Below, piece after piece: positions 14,554-20,908 of a stretch of DNA of 20,965 nt. Numbering within the stretch: the stretch's first letter is position 1; each line of letters opens with the position of its first letter. A program made the position numbers and the translations under genes. The stretch is from Planctomycetaceae bacterium (GTDB lineage: Bacteria; Planctomycetota; Planctomycetia; Pirellulales; Thermoguttaceae), in NCBI GenBank assembly GCA_015062085.1, contig SUVI01000060.1:1-20965 (forward strand), read 5' to 3'. Under the pieces are notes generated by a model that saw nothing but the letters and a program-made list of their open reading frames with translations, had not been told where the DNA came from and searched no databases.

Positions 14554-15192
14554 ATGAAACGTTTCGTTTTTTTCGTCCTTTTTTGTGCCGCACTTTCCAT
14601 TTCCGTTCCGTTTTTGACCGGATGCAAGTCGCAGACCGGTACCGTCCTGCGTCCTGGGAGCAAACAGCTGACCGGCAGCCATAAAGCGGGCCAGGAAGTC
14701 TTCAAGCCGCTGGTCGAGGAATCCGTTGCGCGTCTTCTAGGTGCGGAAGAGTCTCACGGAACGGGACTCGCTCCCAAAAGGATCTGTTTCGTCGGCGTTG
14801 AAAACTACTCCGCGGAAGAGCTGGCCGACTTCAAGGAACAGCTCTACGAAATGATCGAAACGTCGGTGAGTGCCAGCGGAAAGTACGTTTCCGTCAGCCG
14901 CCGTTACGTGGACGCGGCGATCCGTCAGGAACGTTTCCGGATGGATGATCTTTTCATTCCGGAAAATCAGAGAAAACTCCAAGCCGCACTCGAAAAGGAC
15001 GGACAGCCGTTCGAATATCTGCTCTTTGCGAAACTCACGAGCGGAACGACCGTCGACAATAAAGACAAGCAGCGCGACTACCGTTTGACGCTGGAGCTGA
15101 TCAACATCAACGACGGAACTTCCATCAAGGAAGGCTGCGACCTGAGTAAAGCATACAATGTGTCGCTCGGCGCGAAAATGCGAAACCGCTGA
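14554..15192 (+). CDS. LpoB-like lipoprotein (putative penicillin-binding protein activator)
   Basis: 212 residues from ATG 14554; a TTG at 14518 would spoil the signal peptide. The N-terminus is a lipoprotein signal: MKRF, a hydrophobic stretch, then the lipobox LTGC with Cys24 as lipidation site. The mature part fits the LpoB/YcfM family (PF13036): VGVENYSAEEL near the start of the domain, QLYEMIETSVSASGKYVSVS, the MDDLFIPENQRKLQAALEKD helix, EYLLFAKL, and DYRLTLELININDG near the end. In E. coli LpoB spans the periplasm to switch on peptidoglycan synthase PBP1b. Whether this protein does so in a planctomycete is inference. The next gene, 31 bases downstream, is COG3014-like, a neighbour pairing also seen in Vibrio. 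The ATG has no Shine-Dalgarno site, only a T-rich leader. Confidence 0.8.
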   Translation: MKRFVFFVLFCAALSISVPFLTGCKSQTGTVLRPGSKQLTGSHKAGQEVFKPLVEESVARLLGAEESHGTGLAPKRICFVGVENYSAEELADFKEQLYEMIETSVSASGKYVSVSRRYVDAAIRQERFRMDDLFIPENQRKLQAALEKDGQPFEYLLFAKLTSGTTVDNKDKQRDYRLTLELININDGTSIKEGCDLSKAYNVSLGAKMRNR

Positions 15193-15223
15193 ATGCTGGA
15201 TTTGGAGTAAAACGAGGGCGGAA

Positions 15224-16846
15224 ATGCTGAAAAAGCAGAAAAAAATGGAAAATAGAGCGTCTCGAAACATGAAGGCTCGAACATTCGCGCTGGGGTGCCT
15301 TTGCGTATTTTTTTCAGCGTTTTTTTCTGCAGGCTGCCAAACGTACACGAAACGAGTCTTTCAGGCTCGTGAGGCCTTCTACTGCAATCAGCTCGACGCT
15401 GCGGTCTCGACGGTCCAAGAACTGCGTGAAAAACCAGCGAATGCAAAAAATCAGGACATTCTGAAACTGGAAGAATCGATGATGCGGATGTGCCGCGGTG
15501 AGTTTCGGGAAGCAGAACAGCTTCTGCGGGAAGTTCGCGATTCTTTTGATGCGATGGAAAACCAGAAAATGAAGAAGGGGGCGGAAGTTGCCGCCTCGAT
15601 GCTGGCTGATGACAAAGTACTCTCCTATCCCGGGGAAGATTACGAAAAAGTCATGATCCGCGTCATGCTGACGATCAACAGTCTCATGAAAGACGGAGAC
15701 GATGCTCGCGCTTACGCTCTCCAGATCAATCAGAAGCAGGAAGAACTCATCGCACAGAGTCCCGAAGATCCCCAAACGAAAGAAAAAGTCAAAAAATCTT
15801 ACCGAAATCTCGGCATCGGCCCGTTCATCAGCGGGATCCTGCTCGATTCCGACGTGACGGCCCGGCAGGAACAGATCCGGGAATTTACGAAAGTGACACA
15901 GTGGAGTCCGGAGTTCATCGGAGGACATGAGCTTCTGGAACGTGCGCAAAACGGGATCCATTCCGAAAAAGGAAACGGCGTGGTCTACGTTTTCGCTCTG
16001 GTCGGACATGGACCGTTCAAGGTAGAGAAAAATGCGGAGACGACACAGGCCGCAATGCTCTGTGCCGACATTCTGATCTCGGCGGCCTCAAAACACACGG
16101 TCACCCCGACGATCGCATCCGTGCCGATCCCCGAAGTCCTCACTTCGCCGATCCGATACCGTGCCGCCAAAATCACCGTAGATGGAGCAGATCCCGTCCT
16201 GACAGAAAAGATCACAGACGTGAATCAAATGGCTCTGGAACAGTTTGAAGCAAATAAACCATGGATCATGGCCCGTGCGATCGCTCGCCGAGCCGTAAAA
16301 AAAGCAGGACTTTACGGATTGAAGGAAGCTACTAACGTTTCTTCTCCGGAGGGTGAGCTTCTGGTCGACCTGATCGGGATCCTTTGGGAAGCATCCGAGG
16401 AGGCTGACACGAGGTGCTGGAATCTCCTTCCCGGCTCGATCCAGGTCGCACGTCTGGAACTTCCTGCCGGCGAACACGACCTGAGGCTGACAGCAAGCGA
16501 AACAGCAGCGGCCCGCTCACTGGACGAACTGCCGAATTTCACACGATACGATGACCGCGGACTCCGCGTCTCCCTTTCAACGCCCCCTTTACCCCATTCA
16601 AGACCCGCTCCGCATCACGGCCCCGCTCCGTATCACGGCCCCGCTCCGCATCACGGCCCCGCTCCGCATCACGGACCGACAGGACACCATGTGCACAAAG
16701 TGTGGAAAAATCTGCTTCAAGAAAAGACGGAAAATCCGAATTCATGCAGCCTCCATCTGACGGTGGAAGACGGGAGGAATTCGTACGTTTTCGTCTATTT
16801 CGGCGACTACGGTCTGATCGGCCGTCCGTACGTGAACACACCGTGA
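15224..16846 (+). CDS. COG3014-like lipoprotein with His-rich PAPHHG repeat
   Basis: 540 residues from ATG 15224, which has GAGGG five bases upstream. ATG 15269 is an alternative that would give a tidier 22-residue signal peptide. The lipobox SAGC (Cys38 from 15224, Cys23 from 15269) predicts an outer-membrane or periplasmic lipoprotein. The body is helical and TPR-like (LDAAVSTVQELREKP, EFREAEQLLREVRDSFDAME, YEKVMIRVMLTINSLMKDGD), then a beta-rich part (GVVYVFALVGHGPFKVEKNA) and a region with ARAIARRAVKKAGLYGLKEA. This order matches COG3014 proteins, which neighbour lpoB in Vibrio-like genomes; their function is not known. Near the C-terminus is a His/Pro repeat (four PAPHHG-type units) that could bind metal. 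It is probably co-transcribed with the LpoB-like gene. Confidence 0.75.
   Translation: MLKKQKKMENRASRNMKARTFALGCLCVFFSAFFSAGCQTYTKRVFQAREAFYCNQLDAAVSTVQELREKPANAKNQDILKLEESMMRMCRGEFREAEQLLREVRDSFDAMENQKMKKGAEVAASMLADDKVLSYPGEDYEKVMIRVMLTINSLMKDGDDARAYALQINQKQEELIAQSPEDPQTKEKVKKSYRNLGIGPFISGILLDSDVTARQEQIREFTKVTQWSPEFIGGHELLERAQNGIHSEKGNGVVYVFALVGHGPFKVEKNAETTQAAMLCADILISAASKHTVTPTIASVPIPEVLTSPIRYRAAKITVDGADPVLTEKITDVNQMALEQFEANKPWIMARAIARRAVKKAGLYGLKEATNVSSPEGELLVDLIGILWEASEEADTRCWNLLPGSIQVARLELPAGEHDLRLTASETAAARSLDELPNFTRYDDRGLRVSLSTPPLPHSRPAPHHGPAPYHGPAPHHGPAPHHGPTGHHVHKVWKNLLQEKTENPNSCSLHLTVEDGRNSYVFVYFGDYGLIGRPYVNTP
16603..16674 (+). repeat. 4 x 18-bp tandem repeat (PAPHHG)
   Basis: Four consecutive 18-base units, CCCCGCTCCGCATCACGG with single changes, lie at 16603-16620, 16621-16638, 16639-16656 and 16657-16674. 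They encode PAPHHG/PAPYHG steps inside the COG3014-like lipoprotein. Confidence 0.92.
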
Positions 16847-17042
16847 AATGCGCGGTTTTTGTATACGAACGCCGTTTTTCGAGATCCTCTAATGAAATCC
16901 CGAAATTGCTTTGCGAAAAATAAAAATTTACGATCCCGGAAAGTATTCAAACTGCGTAAAATGTAAAACATAGAGAGCACGGCAAGTCAGGGCAAAATGA
17001 AAGTTTAGCGATTTTCGGATGGAAAATCATGAAAATTCGACG

Positions 17043-17078
17043 CCCCCCCCTTGAAAAAAATCAAAATTCTGCAATAAT
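17043..17078 (+). promoter_or_regulatory. Predicted rplY promoter with C8 tract and extended -10
   Basis: Eight C (17043-17050) abut TTGAAA (17051-17056). A 16-base spacer leads to AATAAT (17073-17078), preceded by TGC. Transcription would start near 17085. The rest of 16847-17042 is A/T-rich and shows no supported gene or strong terminator. Confidence 0.55.
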
Positions 17079-17088
17079 AGGTACTTCC

Positions 17089-17213
17089 ATAGCGTATATT
17101 CAGCTATCGGAAATAGTGGGGTCCTCCCCGCTTGAACAAAAGCAAGCACGTGAAACGCTTCCTGCAGCGATGCAGTAAATGTTTCGAAACTATTCAAGTC
17201 GTATGTATTTTTT
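17089..17213 (+). promoter_or_regulatory. Structured leader RNA upstream of rplY
   Basis: Several perfect stems fit in this leader. ATAGC (17089-17093) pairs with GCTAT (17103-17107), and GTGGGG (17116-17121) with CCCCGC (17126-17131). A nested set follows: CTTGAA (17131-17136) with TTCAAG (17193-17198), GAAAC (17152-17156) with GTTTC (17181-17185), and CTGCA (17162-17166) with TGCAG (17171-17175), capped by the GNRA loop GCGA. Six T follow at 17208-17213, just before the rplY ribosome site. It could be an autoregulatory ribosomal-protein leader, an attenuator or a separate small RNA; no known family was recognised. Confidence 0.45.
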
Positions 17214-17227
17214 AGTTGAGGTCGTTC

Positions 17228-17854
17228 ATGTCGGAATTGGAAGTTTTGGAAGTTAAAGTTCGTGATACGTTTGGAAAACGCAGAATTCGTCGCCTTCGCG
17301 CCGACGGTTTTGTTCCGGCCAACCTCTATGGACACAAACAGGAAACGGTCAGTCTTCAGGTCGACGCCGCTGCACTGTTCATGCTTCTTCGCCGCGGTCA
17401 TCAGATCATCAAGCTGTCCGGCGCCTGCACGGATGAAGTGCTCATCAAAGAAGTTCAGTGGAACGTCTGGGGCAATGAGATCTTCCACGTTGATTTCACC
17501 CGTATCAATGCGAATGAAAAGCTCACCGTTACGGTCCCGGTCGTCCTGAAAGGCGAAGCTGCCGGCGTCCGTGAAGGCGGTGTCGTTGAAGTCCTCGTCC
17601 ATGAAGTGGAAGTCGAATGCAGTGCCGTGAACGTTCCGGATAACGTGACCGTCAGTGTTGCGAAACTCGGTCTTGGTCAGCAGATCACCGTCGCGGACGC
17701 GGTTCTCCCGGCAGGGATCACGATCAACGCTGCTGCGGAAACCGTTCTGGTCCAGTGTGTTGCGAAGAACGAAGATGTGAACATGGAAACGGGAGCCGCC
17801 GACGGCGCCGAACCGGAAGTCATTGGCCGCAAAAAGGCTGCCGAAGAAGAATAA
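17228..17854 (+). CDS. rplY: 50S ribosomal protein L25/general stress protein Ctc (bL25)
   Basis: 208 residues from ATG 17228, preceded by GAGG six bases upstream. The TTG at 17216 overlaps that ribosome site and is rejected. It is the long CTC form: an N-terminal 5S-rRNA-binding domain (VKVRDTFGKRRIRRLRADGF, then VPANLYGHKQE), and a C-terminal beta domain from about residue 95 (VTVPVVLKGEAAGVREGGVV, VECSAVNVPDNVTVSVAKL, ITVADAVLPAGITI). An acidic tail follows. E. coli L25 has only the first domain. It binds 5S rRNA in the central protuberance of the large subunit. pth follows 63 bases downstream, as in many bacteria. The A/T-rich leader is structured and may regulate it. Confidence 0.96.
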   Translation: MSELEVLEVKVRDTFGKRRIRRLRADGFVPANLYGHKQETVSLQVDAAALFMLLRRGHQIIKLSGACTDEVLIKEVQWNVWGNEIFHVDFTRINANEKLTVTVPVVLKGEAAGVREGGVVEVLVHEVEVECSAVNVPDNVTVSVAKLGLGQQITVADAVLPAGITINAAAETVLVQCVAKNEDVNMETGAADGAEPEVIGRKKAAEEE

Positions 17855-17917
17855 TTTCCGGTTCATTTTCCGTTTTGCAAGTCCAGGAAGCGGGAATGTG
17901 CGAAAGGGGTGCGTTTT

Positions 17918-18742
17918 ATGCAGTTTGGCGAATGGTTCAAAACGCTGTTTTTCAGAAAACGCACGCCTGATCTGCATGAGCAGACAGTCGATTCCCTTTT
18001 TGCAGACGGTTCTGATGTGTGGAATGAAGAGGACGGCGGGAATTCCCATCCTGCGGATAAAGTATTCGCGGAGGATTTTGAGAATTCCCGGCCTCGGGCA
18101 GAAAATGTCGATAGGATCCTCTCAACGCGCAAAGGAACGGCAGAACTTCTTGCTTCCGTAAAGGAGCAGGGAACGAAGATGAAATTGATCGTCGGATTGG
18201 GAAATCCCGGAGCCAAATACGTCGGAACACGGCACAATGTAGGATACGAAGTCCTTGCGGAAGCTGCGAAGCGTTTTGGTGACGGACGTACCCGCTCCAA
18301 GTTTCAGGGCGAGGTCATGGAAGGCTCGATCGCGGGACAGAAAGTCGTTTTTCTAAGTCCTGTAACGTACATGAACCTCAGCGGACAGAGCGTCCGGCCC
18401 TGTATGGATTTTTATCGGGTGAACGTGAAGGATGTTTTGATCATCTGCGATGACGTTCACCTTCCAACGGGTCATCTTCGGATCCGGACGCAAGGGTCAG
18501 CCGGCGGTCAGAAAGGACTGGCGGACTGCATTCGGGCACTGGGTACGGAGAACGTGCCCCGGCTGCGTGTCGGTGTTGGCGAAAAGCCTGCCGGCTGGGA
18601 GATGGCAGATTATGTTCTGTCCAAGTACAATAAAGCAGACCGGGAATTGATCGACGTAGCGGTTCAGCGGGCAGCAGATGCCGTCGAATCGTGGGTCAAA
18701 GAGGGAGCTGACCGGTGCATGACGCGCTTCAATGGAAATTGA
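17918..18742 (+). CDS. pth: Peptidyl-tRNA hydrolase with N-terminal extension
   Basis: The Pth core starts at ATG 18179 (MKLIVGLGNPGAKYVGTRHN), is 187 residues long, the normal size, and is preceded by AAGGAG (18161-18166). The same frame is open back to ATG 17918, itself preceded by AAAGGGG (17903-17909), giving a 274-residue form with 87 extra residues (MQFGEWFKTLFFRKRTPDLH onward, rich in Asp, Glu and Asn). I annotate the long form; two products are possible. The core has GLGNPG with its Asn, TRHNVG with the catalytic His, PVTYMNLSG, and DDVHLPTGHLRIRTQGSAGG. The usual GGHNG is GGQKG here, so the His and Asn that contact tRNA and peptide in E. coli Pth are replaced. The enzyme releases peptides from stalled peptidyl-tRNAs in the cytoplasm. 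It sits between rplY and rpsF. Confidence 0.9.
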   Translation: MQFGEWFKTLFFRKRTPDLHEQTVDSLFADGSDVWNEEDGGNSHPADKVFAEDFENSRPRAENVDRILSTRKGTAELLASVKEQGTKMKLIVGLGNPGAKYVGTRHNVGYEVLAEAAKRFGDGRTRSKFQGEVMEGSIAGQKVVFLSPVTYMNLSGQSVRPCMDFYRVNVKDVLIICDDVHLPTGHLRIRTQGSAGGQKGLADCIRALGTENVPRLRVGVGEKPAGWEMADYVLSKYNKADRELIDVAVQRAADAVESWVKEGADRCMTRFNGN

Positions 18743-18782
18743 ACTGTGGCCGGTGATCCCGCCTTTTTCGATCCGATCCCTT

Positions 18783-18850
18783 TTTTTTTCGATTTTTTAA
18801 AGTCGAAGATCAGAAAATCAAAAGCAGCAGGACCTTTCGGGGAATTGCTG
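18783..18850 (+). promoter_or_regulatory. Possible structured leader of rpsF
   Basis: After a T9 run (18781-18789) a 6-bp stem, CGATTT (18790-18795) with AAGTCG (18800-18805), is followed by CAGCA (18825-18829) paired with TGCTG (18846-18850). The second stem encloses a bulged region with CC/GG pairs. Leaders of rpsF in many bacteria carry an S6:S18-binding hairpin; the family match here is unproven. Confidence 0.3.
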
Positions 18851-18894
18851 ATCCATTTAGTAGTTAGTGTGTTTTTTTAATCAGGAGTTTTGCT

Positions 18895-19311
18895 TTGGCA
18901 CTCAACGTTTACGAAGGAATGTTTATTCTGGATTCCGGCCGTTTCGCCCGCGATCCGGAAGGTATCGCCGCTCAGGTCGATAAAATGGTCCAGGACGCTG
19001 GCGGTGAAATTCTCGTCAGCCGTCAGTGGGAAGAACGCCGTCTTGCGTACCCGATCAAAGGTCAGCGCAAGGGTCTCTATTGGCTGATGTACTTCCGTCT
19101 TGACAGTCAGAATCTTGCGGAATTGAATCGCCAGTTCAGTCTGTTTGACGCGAACATTCGCAATCTCTTCATCAAGATCGATCCGCGCATCGTCGACCAG
19201 CTCGTCGCGCACGCGGAAGCCGGCCCGGCCGCGATGGCGGAACGTCAGCTTCCCGACATCGACGAAGATGAAGATGGAACTGAAGAAGACTACGGACGCG
19301 ACGAAGACTAA
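18895..19311 (+). CDS. rpsF: 30S ribosomal protein S6 (bS6)
   Basis: 138 residues starting at TTG 18895, with AGGAG (18883-18887) seven bases upstream; the next Met (at LNVYEGMFIL) would remove the first beta-strand. The S6 fold is clear: NVYEGMFILDSGR, a long helix (IAAQVDKMVQDAGGEILVSR), then WEERRLAYPIKGQRKGLYWL, MYFRL, and LNRQFSLFDANIRNLFIKID. The tail is acidic (about DIDEDEDGTEEDYGRDED), comparable in character to the Glu-rich tail of E. coli S6. It binds S18 on the small-subunit platform. It is the first gene of an rpsF-ssb unit; ssb starts 40 bases downstream. Confidence 0.97.
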   Translation: MALNVYEGMFILDSGRFARDPEGIAAQVDKMVQDAGGEILVSRQWEERRLAYPIKGQRKGLYWLMYFRLDSQNLAELNRQFSLFDANIRNLFIKIDPRIVDQLVAHAEAGPAAMAERQLPDIDEDEDGTEEDYGRDED

Positions 19312-19351
19312 ATTTTAAGAGATCCGACATCCAGCTTAAAGGAGATTTACG

Positions 19352-19831
19352 ATGGCCAGTTTCAATCGGGTGATCCTCGTTGGCAATTTGACCCGCGATC
19401 CGGACCTGCGTTACACACCATCCGGAATGCCTGTTTGTGAAATCGGTCTGGCGGTGAATGACCGTCGGCGTACTCCGGAGGGCGAATGGATCGAAGAAGC
19501 TACTTTCATCGACGTCACGTTTTGGGCGAAGCAGGCAGAGGTTTGCAGTCAGTATCTTACAAAAGGTTCACCGATCCTGGTTGAAGGACGGCTGAAGCTG
19601 GACCAGTGGGAGCAGGACGGAATGAAGCGTTCCAAGCTCCGTGTGGTCGGAGAACGGATGCAGATGCTCAGTGCCCGCGGCGCAGGCGGAAACGGCGGCA
19701 GTGCGCCCCGCTCTACGCGTAATGAGTCCGAAGCGTATGGAAGTTACGATGACTCGTATTCCCAGGTACCGCCGCAGAGAGGCGGAGGAATGTCGGGAAA
19801 TCCGGGTCCCTCGGACGATATTCCGTTCTGA
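19352..19831 (+). CDS. ssb: Single-stranded DNA-binding protein
   Basis: 159 residues, ATG preceded by AAAGGAGA. The OB fold shows FNRVILVGNLTRDPDLRYTP, then the GLAVNDRRRTPEGEWIEEAT loop, then FIDVTFWAKQAEVCSQYLTK and GSPILVEGRLKLDQWEQDG. A Gly/Ser/Asn-rich linker leads to the acidic tip DDIPF, the binding site for partner proteins of replication and repair. It coats single-stranded DNA as a tetramer. It is placed between rpsF and rplI as in many bacteria, with the usual rpsR missing. Confidence 0.97.
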   Translation: MASFNRVILVGNLTRDPDLRYTPSGMPVCEIGLAVNDRRRTPEGEWIEEATFIDVTFWAKQAEVCSQYLTKGSPILVEGRLKLDQWEQDGMKRSKLRVVGERMQMLSARGAGGNGGSAPRSTRNESEAYGSYDDSYSQVPPQRGGGMSGNPGPSDDIPF

Positions 19832-20173
19832 GTTCGTTTTTCAAGCGCGGACAGCGGACGAATATCTGATTTGCTTTAAGACAGCGGCACAGAACGTCCT
19901 TTCACCGGACATCTGGAAGACGTTGCCAAAAAAGCTGGCGGAATGTTTCCGTCTAACTTGCGAAAGCAAGGACACCTCGCTGCTGAACATGAGTAGAACT
20001 CCTTCATCAGCGTGCACGTTTCATTCACCTGTTGGCGAATTTTTTCACCGGTGGGTTTCGGAAAAAGAAACTCTGCCGTGTATCAGCTGGAAGGTAATCA
20101 GTGGTTTTGAGCCAATGAGTACGAACTGGCCGGCGGTAAATATCCGGTGTGGAGAATATAGAAAGGATCAATC
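19832..20173 (+). other. 342-base gap between ssb and rplI with hairpins; no rpsR
   Basis: No S18 reading frame (no YKDVELL or GLSAKHQR-like motif) is present in any frame. The gap does contain a perfect hairpin, CTTGC (19957-19961) and GCAAG (19966-19970), with a GAAA loop. It also holds GCCA (19925-19928) with TGGC (19936-19939), enclosed by AGACG (19918-19922) with CGTCT (19950-19954). An alternative stem, CGGAA with TTCCG, overlaps that enclosing stem. No known RNA family was recognised. Confidence 0.4.
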
Positions 20174-20710
20174 ATGCCCAACACTAAAAAACAGAAGAAG
20201 ATCAAGAGAAATTCCTTCAAAATGAAGCGCCTGCCGAAAGGCCCGAACGGCGGTATCGAGCTGCTGCTCATCCAGTCGGTCGACAATCTTGGCAAACAGG
20301 GCGATGTCGTTGAAGTGAAACCCGGTTACGCGCACAACTACCTGATCCCGCAGGGTCTGGCTACCGTCGCGACGGATCACCACAAGCGCATGGTCGAAAA
20401 GCACAAGGCTCTTCTGGCTGCCATTTACGAGCAGAAAAATGCCGAATGCAAAGCGCTCTACGAATTGCTCCAGAACGTCAGTGTTTCCATCCCGGCGAAT
20501 GCCAACGACGAAGGCCGTCTGTACGGTTCCGTTGGTGCTCCGGAGATCCTGGCCGCTCTGAAAGAGCAGAACATCACGCTGGCTGAGGACCAGGTCCGTC
20601 TGCCGAGCACGCTCCAGGAACTGGGTCTCTACAAAGTGAAGATCCATCTCTCCGCTGAATACGAAACGGAACTGAGCGTCTGGGTCGTCCCGACCGTCAC
20701 CGTGAAATAA
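20174..20710 (+). CDS. rplI: 50S ribosomal protein L9 (bL9) with basic N-terminal extension
   Basis: 178 residues; the ATG is preceded by GAAAGGA. The conserved L9 start lies at about residue 28 (IELLLIQSVDNLGKQGDVVE), followed by VKPGYAHNYLIPQGLATVAT, the connecting helix (HHKRMVEKHKALLAAIYEQK), and a C-terminal domain containing VSIPANANDEGRLYGSVGAP and ending in VWVVPTVTVK. E. coli L9 (149 residues) begins directly at the fold. The 27 extra residues here (KKQKKIKRN and KMKRLPKGPNGG) are very basic and likely bind rRNA; similar extensions occur in planctomycetes. L9 stabilises the L1 stalk base. It is the last gene of the cluster and ends 18 bases before a double hairpin. Confidence 0.96.
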   Translation: MPNTKKQKKIKRNSFKMKRLPKGPNGGIELLLIQSVDNLGKQGDVVEVKPGYAHNYLIPQGLATVATDHHKRMVEKHKALLAAIYEQKNAECKALYELLQNVSVSIPANANDEGRLYGSVGAPEILAALKEQNITLAEDQVRLPSTLQELGLYKVKIHLSAEYETELSVWVVPTVTVK

Positions 20711-20728
20711 AAAACTACTACTAAATGT

Positions 20729-20753
20729 GCGCACTGGTTTCGTGCCGGTGCGC
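20729..20753 (+). other. GC-rich hairpin after rplI
   Basis: GCGCACTGG (20729-20737) pairs with CCGGTGCGC (20745-20753), nine pairs with one G-T, around a 7-base loop. It has no T run of its own and is followed two bases later by a second, T-tailed hairpin. Confidence 0.6.
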
Positions 20754-20755
20754 TG

Positions 20756-20798
20756 AAAGTCAAAAATGGAACGTTTGTTTCTGTTTTTGACTTTTTTT
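20756..20798 (+). terminator. Intrinsic terminator of the ribosomal cluster
   Basis: AAAGTCAAAAA (20756-20766) pairs perfectly with TTTTTGACTTT (20784-20794), followed by TTTT (20795-20798). The preceding GC-rich hairpin at 20729-20753 may act with it. The A and T runs allow function on both strands. Confidence 0.75.
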
Positions 20799-20908
20799 AT
20801 GGGGATGGCCGACTGAAAATGACGTCATTGTGTGAGTGTTTCTATTCTGAATGTTTCTAATATCGATCAGCCCATGATGTCAAGAACGGACGAGTGAATA
20901 TTTTTTGA

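Noticed and set aside
16847..16905. Terminator after the COG3014-like gene
   Set aside because: T runs exist (TTTTTGTATACG, CCGTTTTTCG) but only 3-bp stems could be found in front of them.
19641..20225. 194-codon frame from inside ssb across the ssb-rplI gap
   Set aside because: It overlaps ssb in another frame, runs into rplI, has no family resemblance and no ribosome site; specifically not S18.
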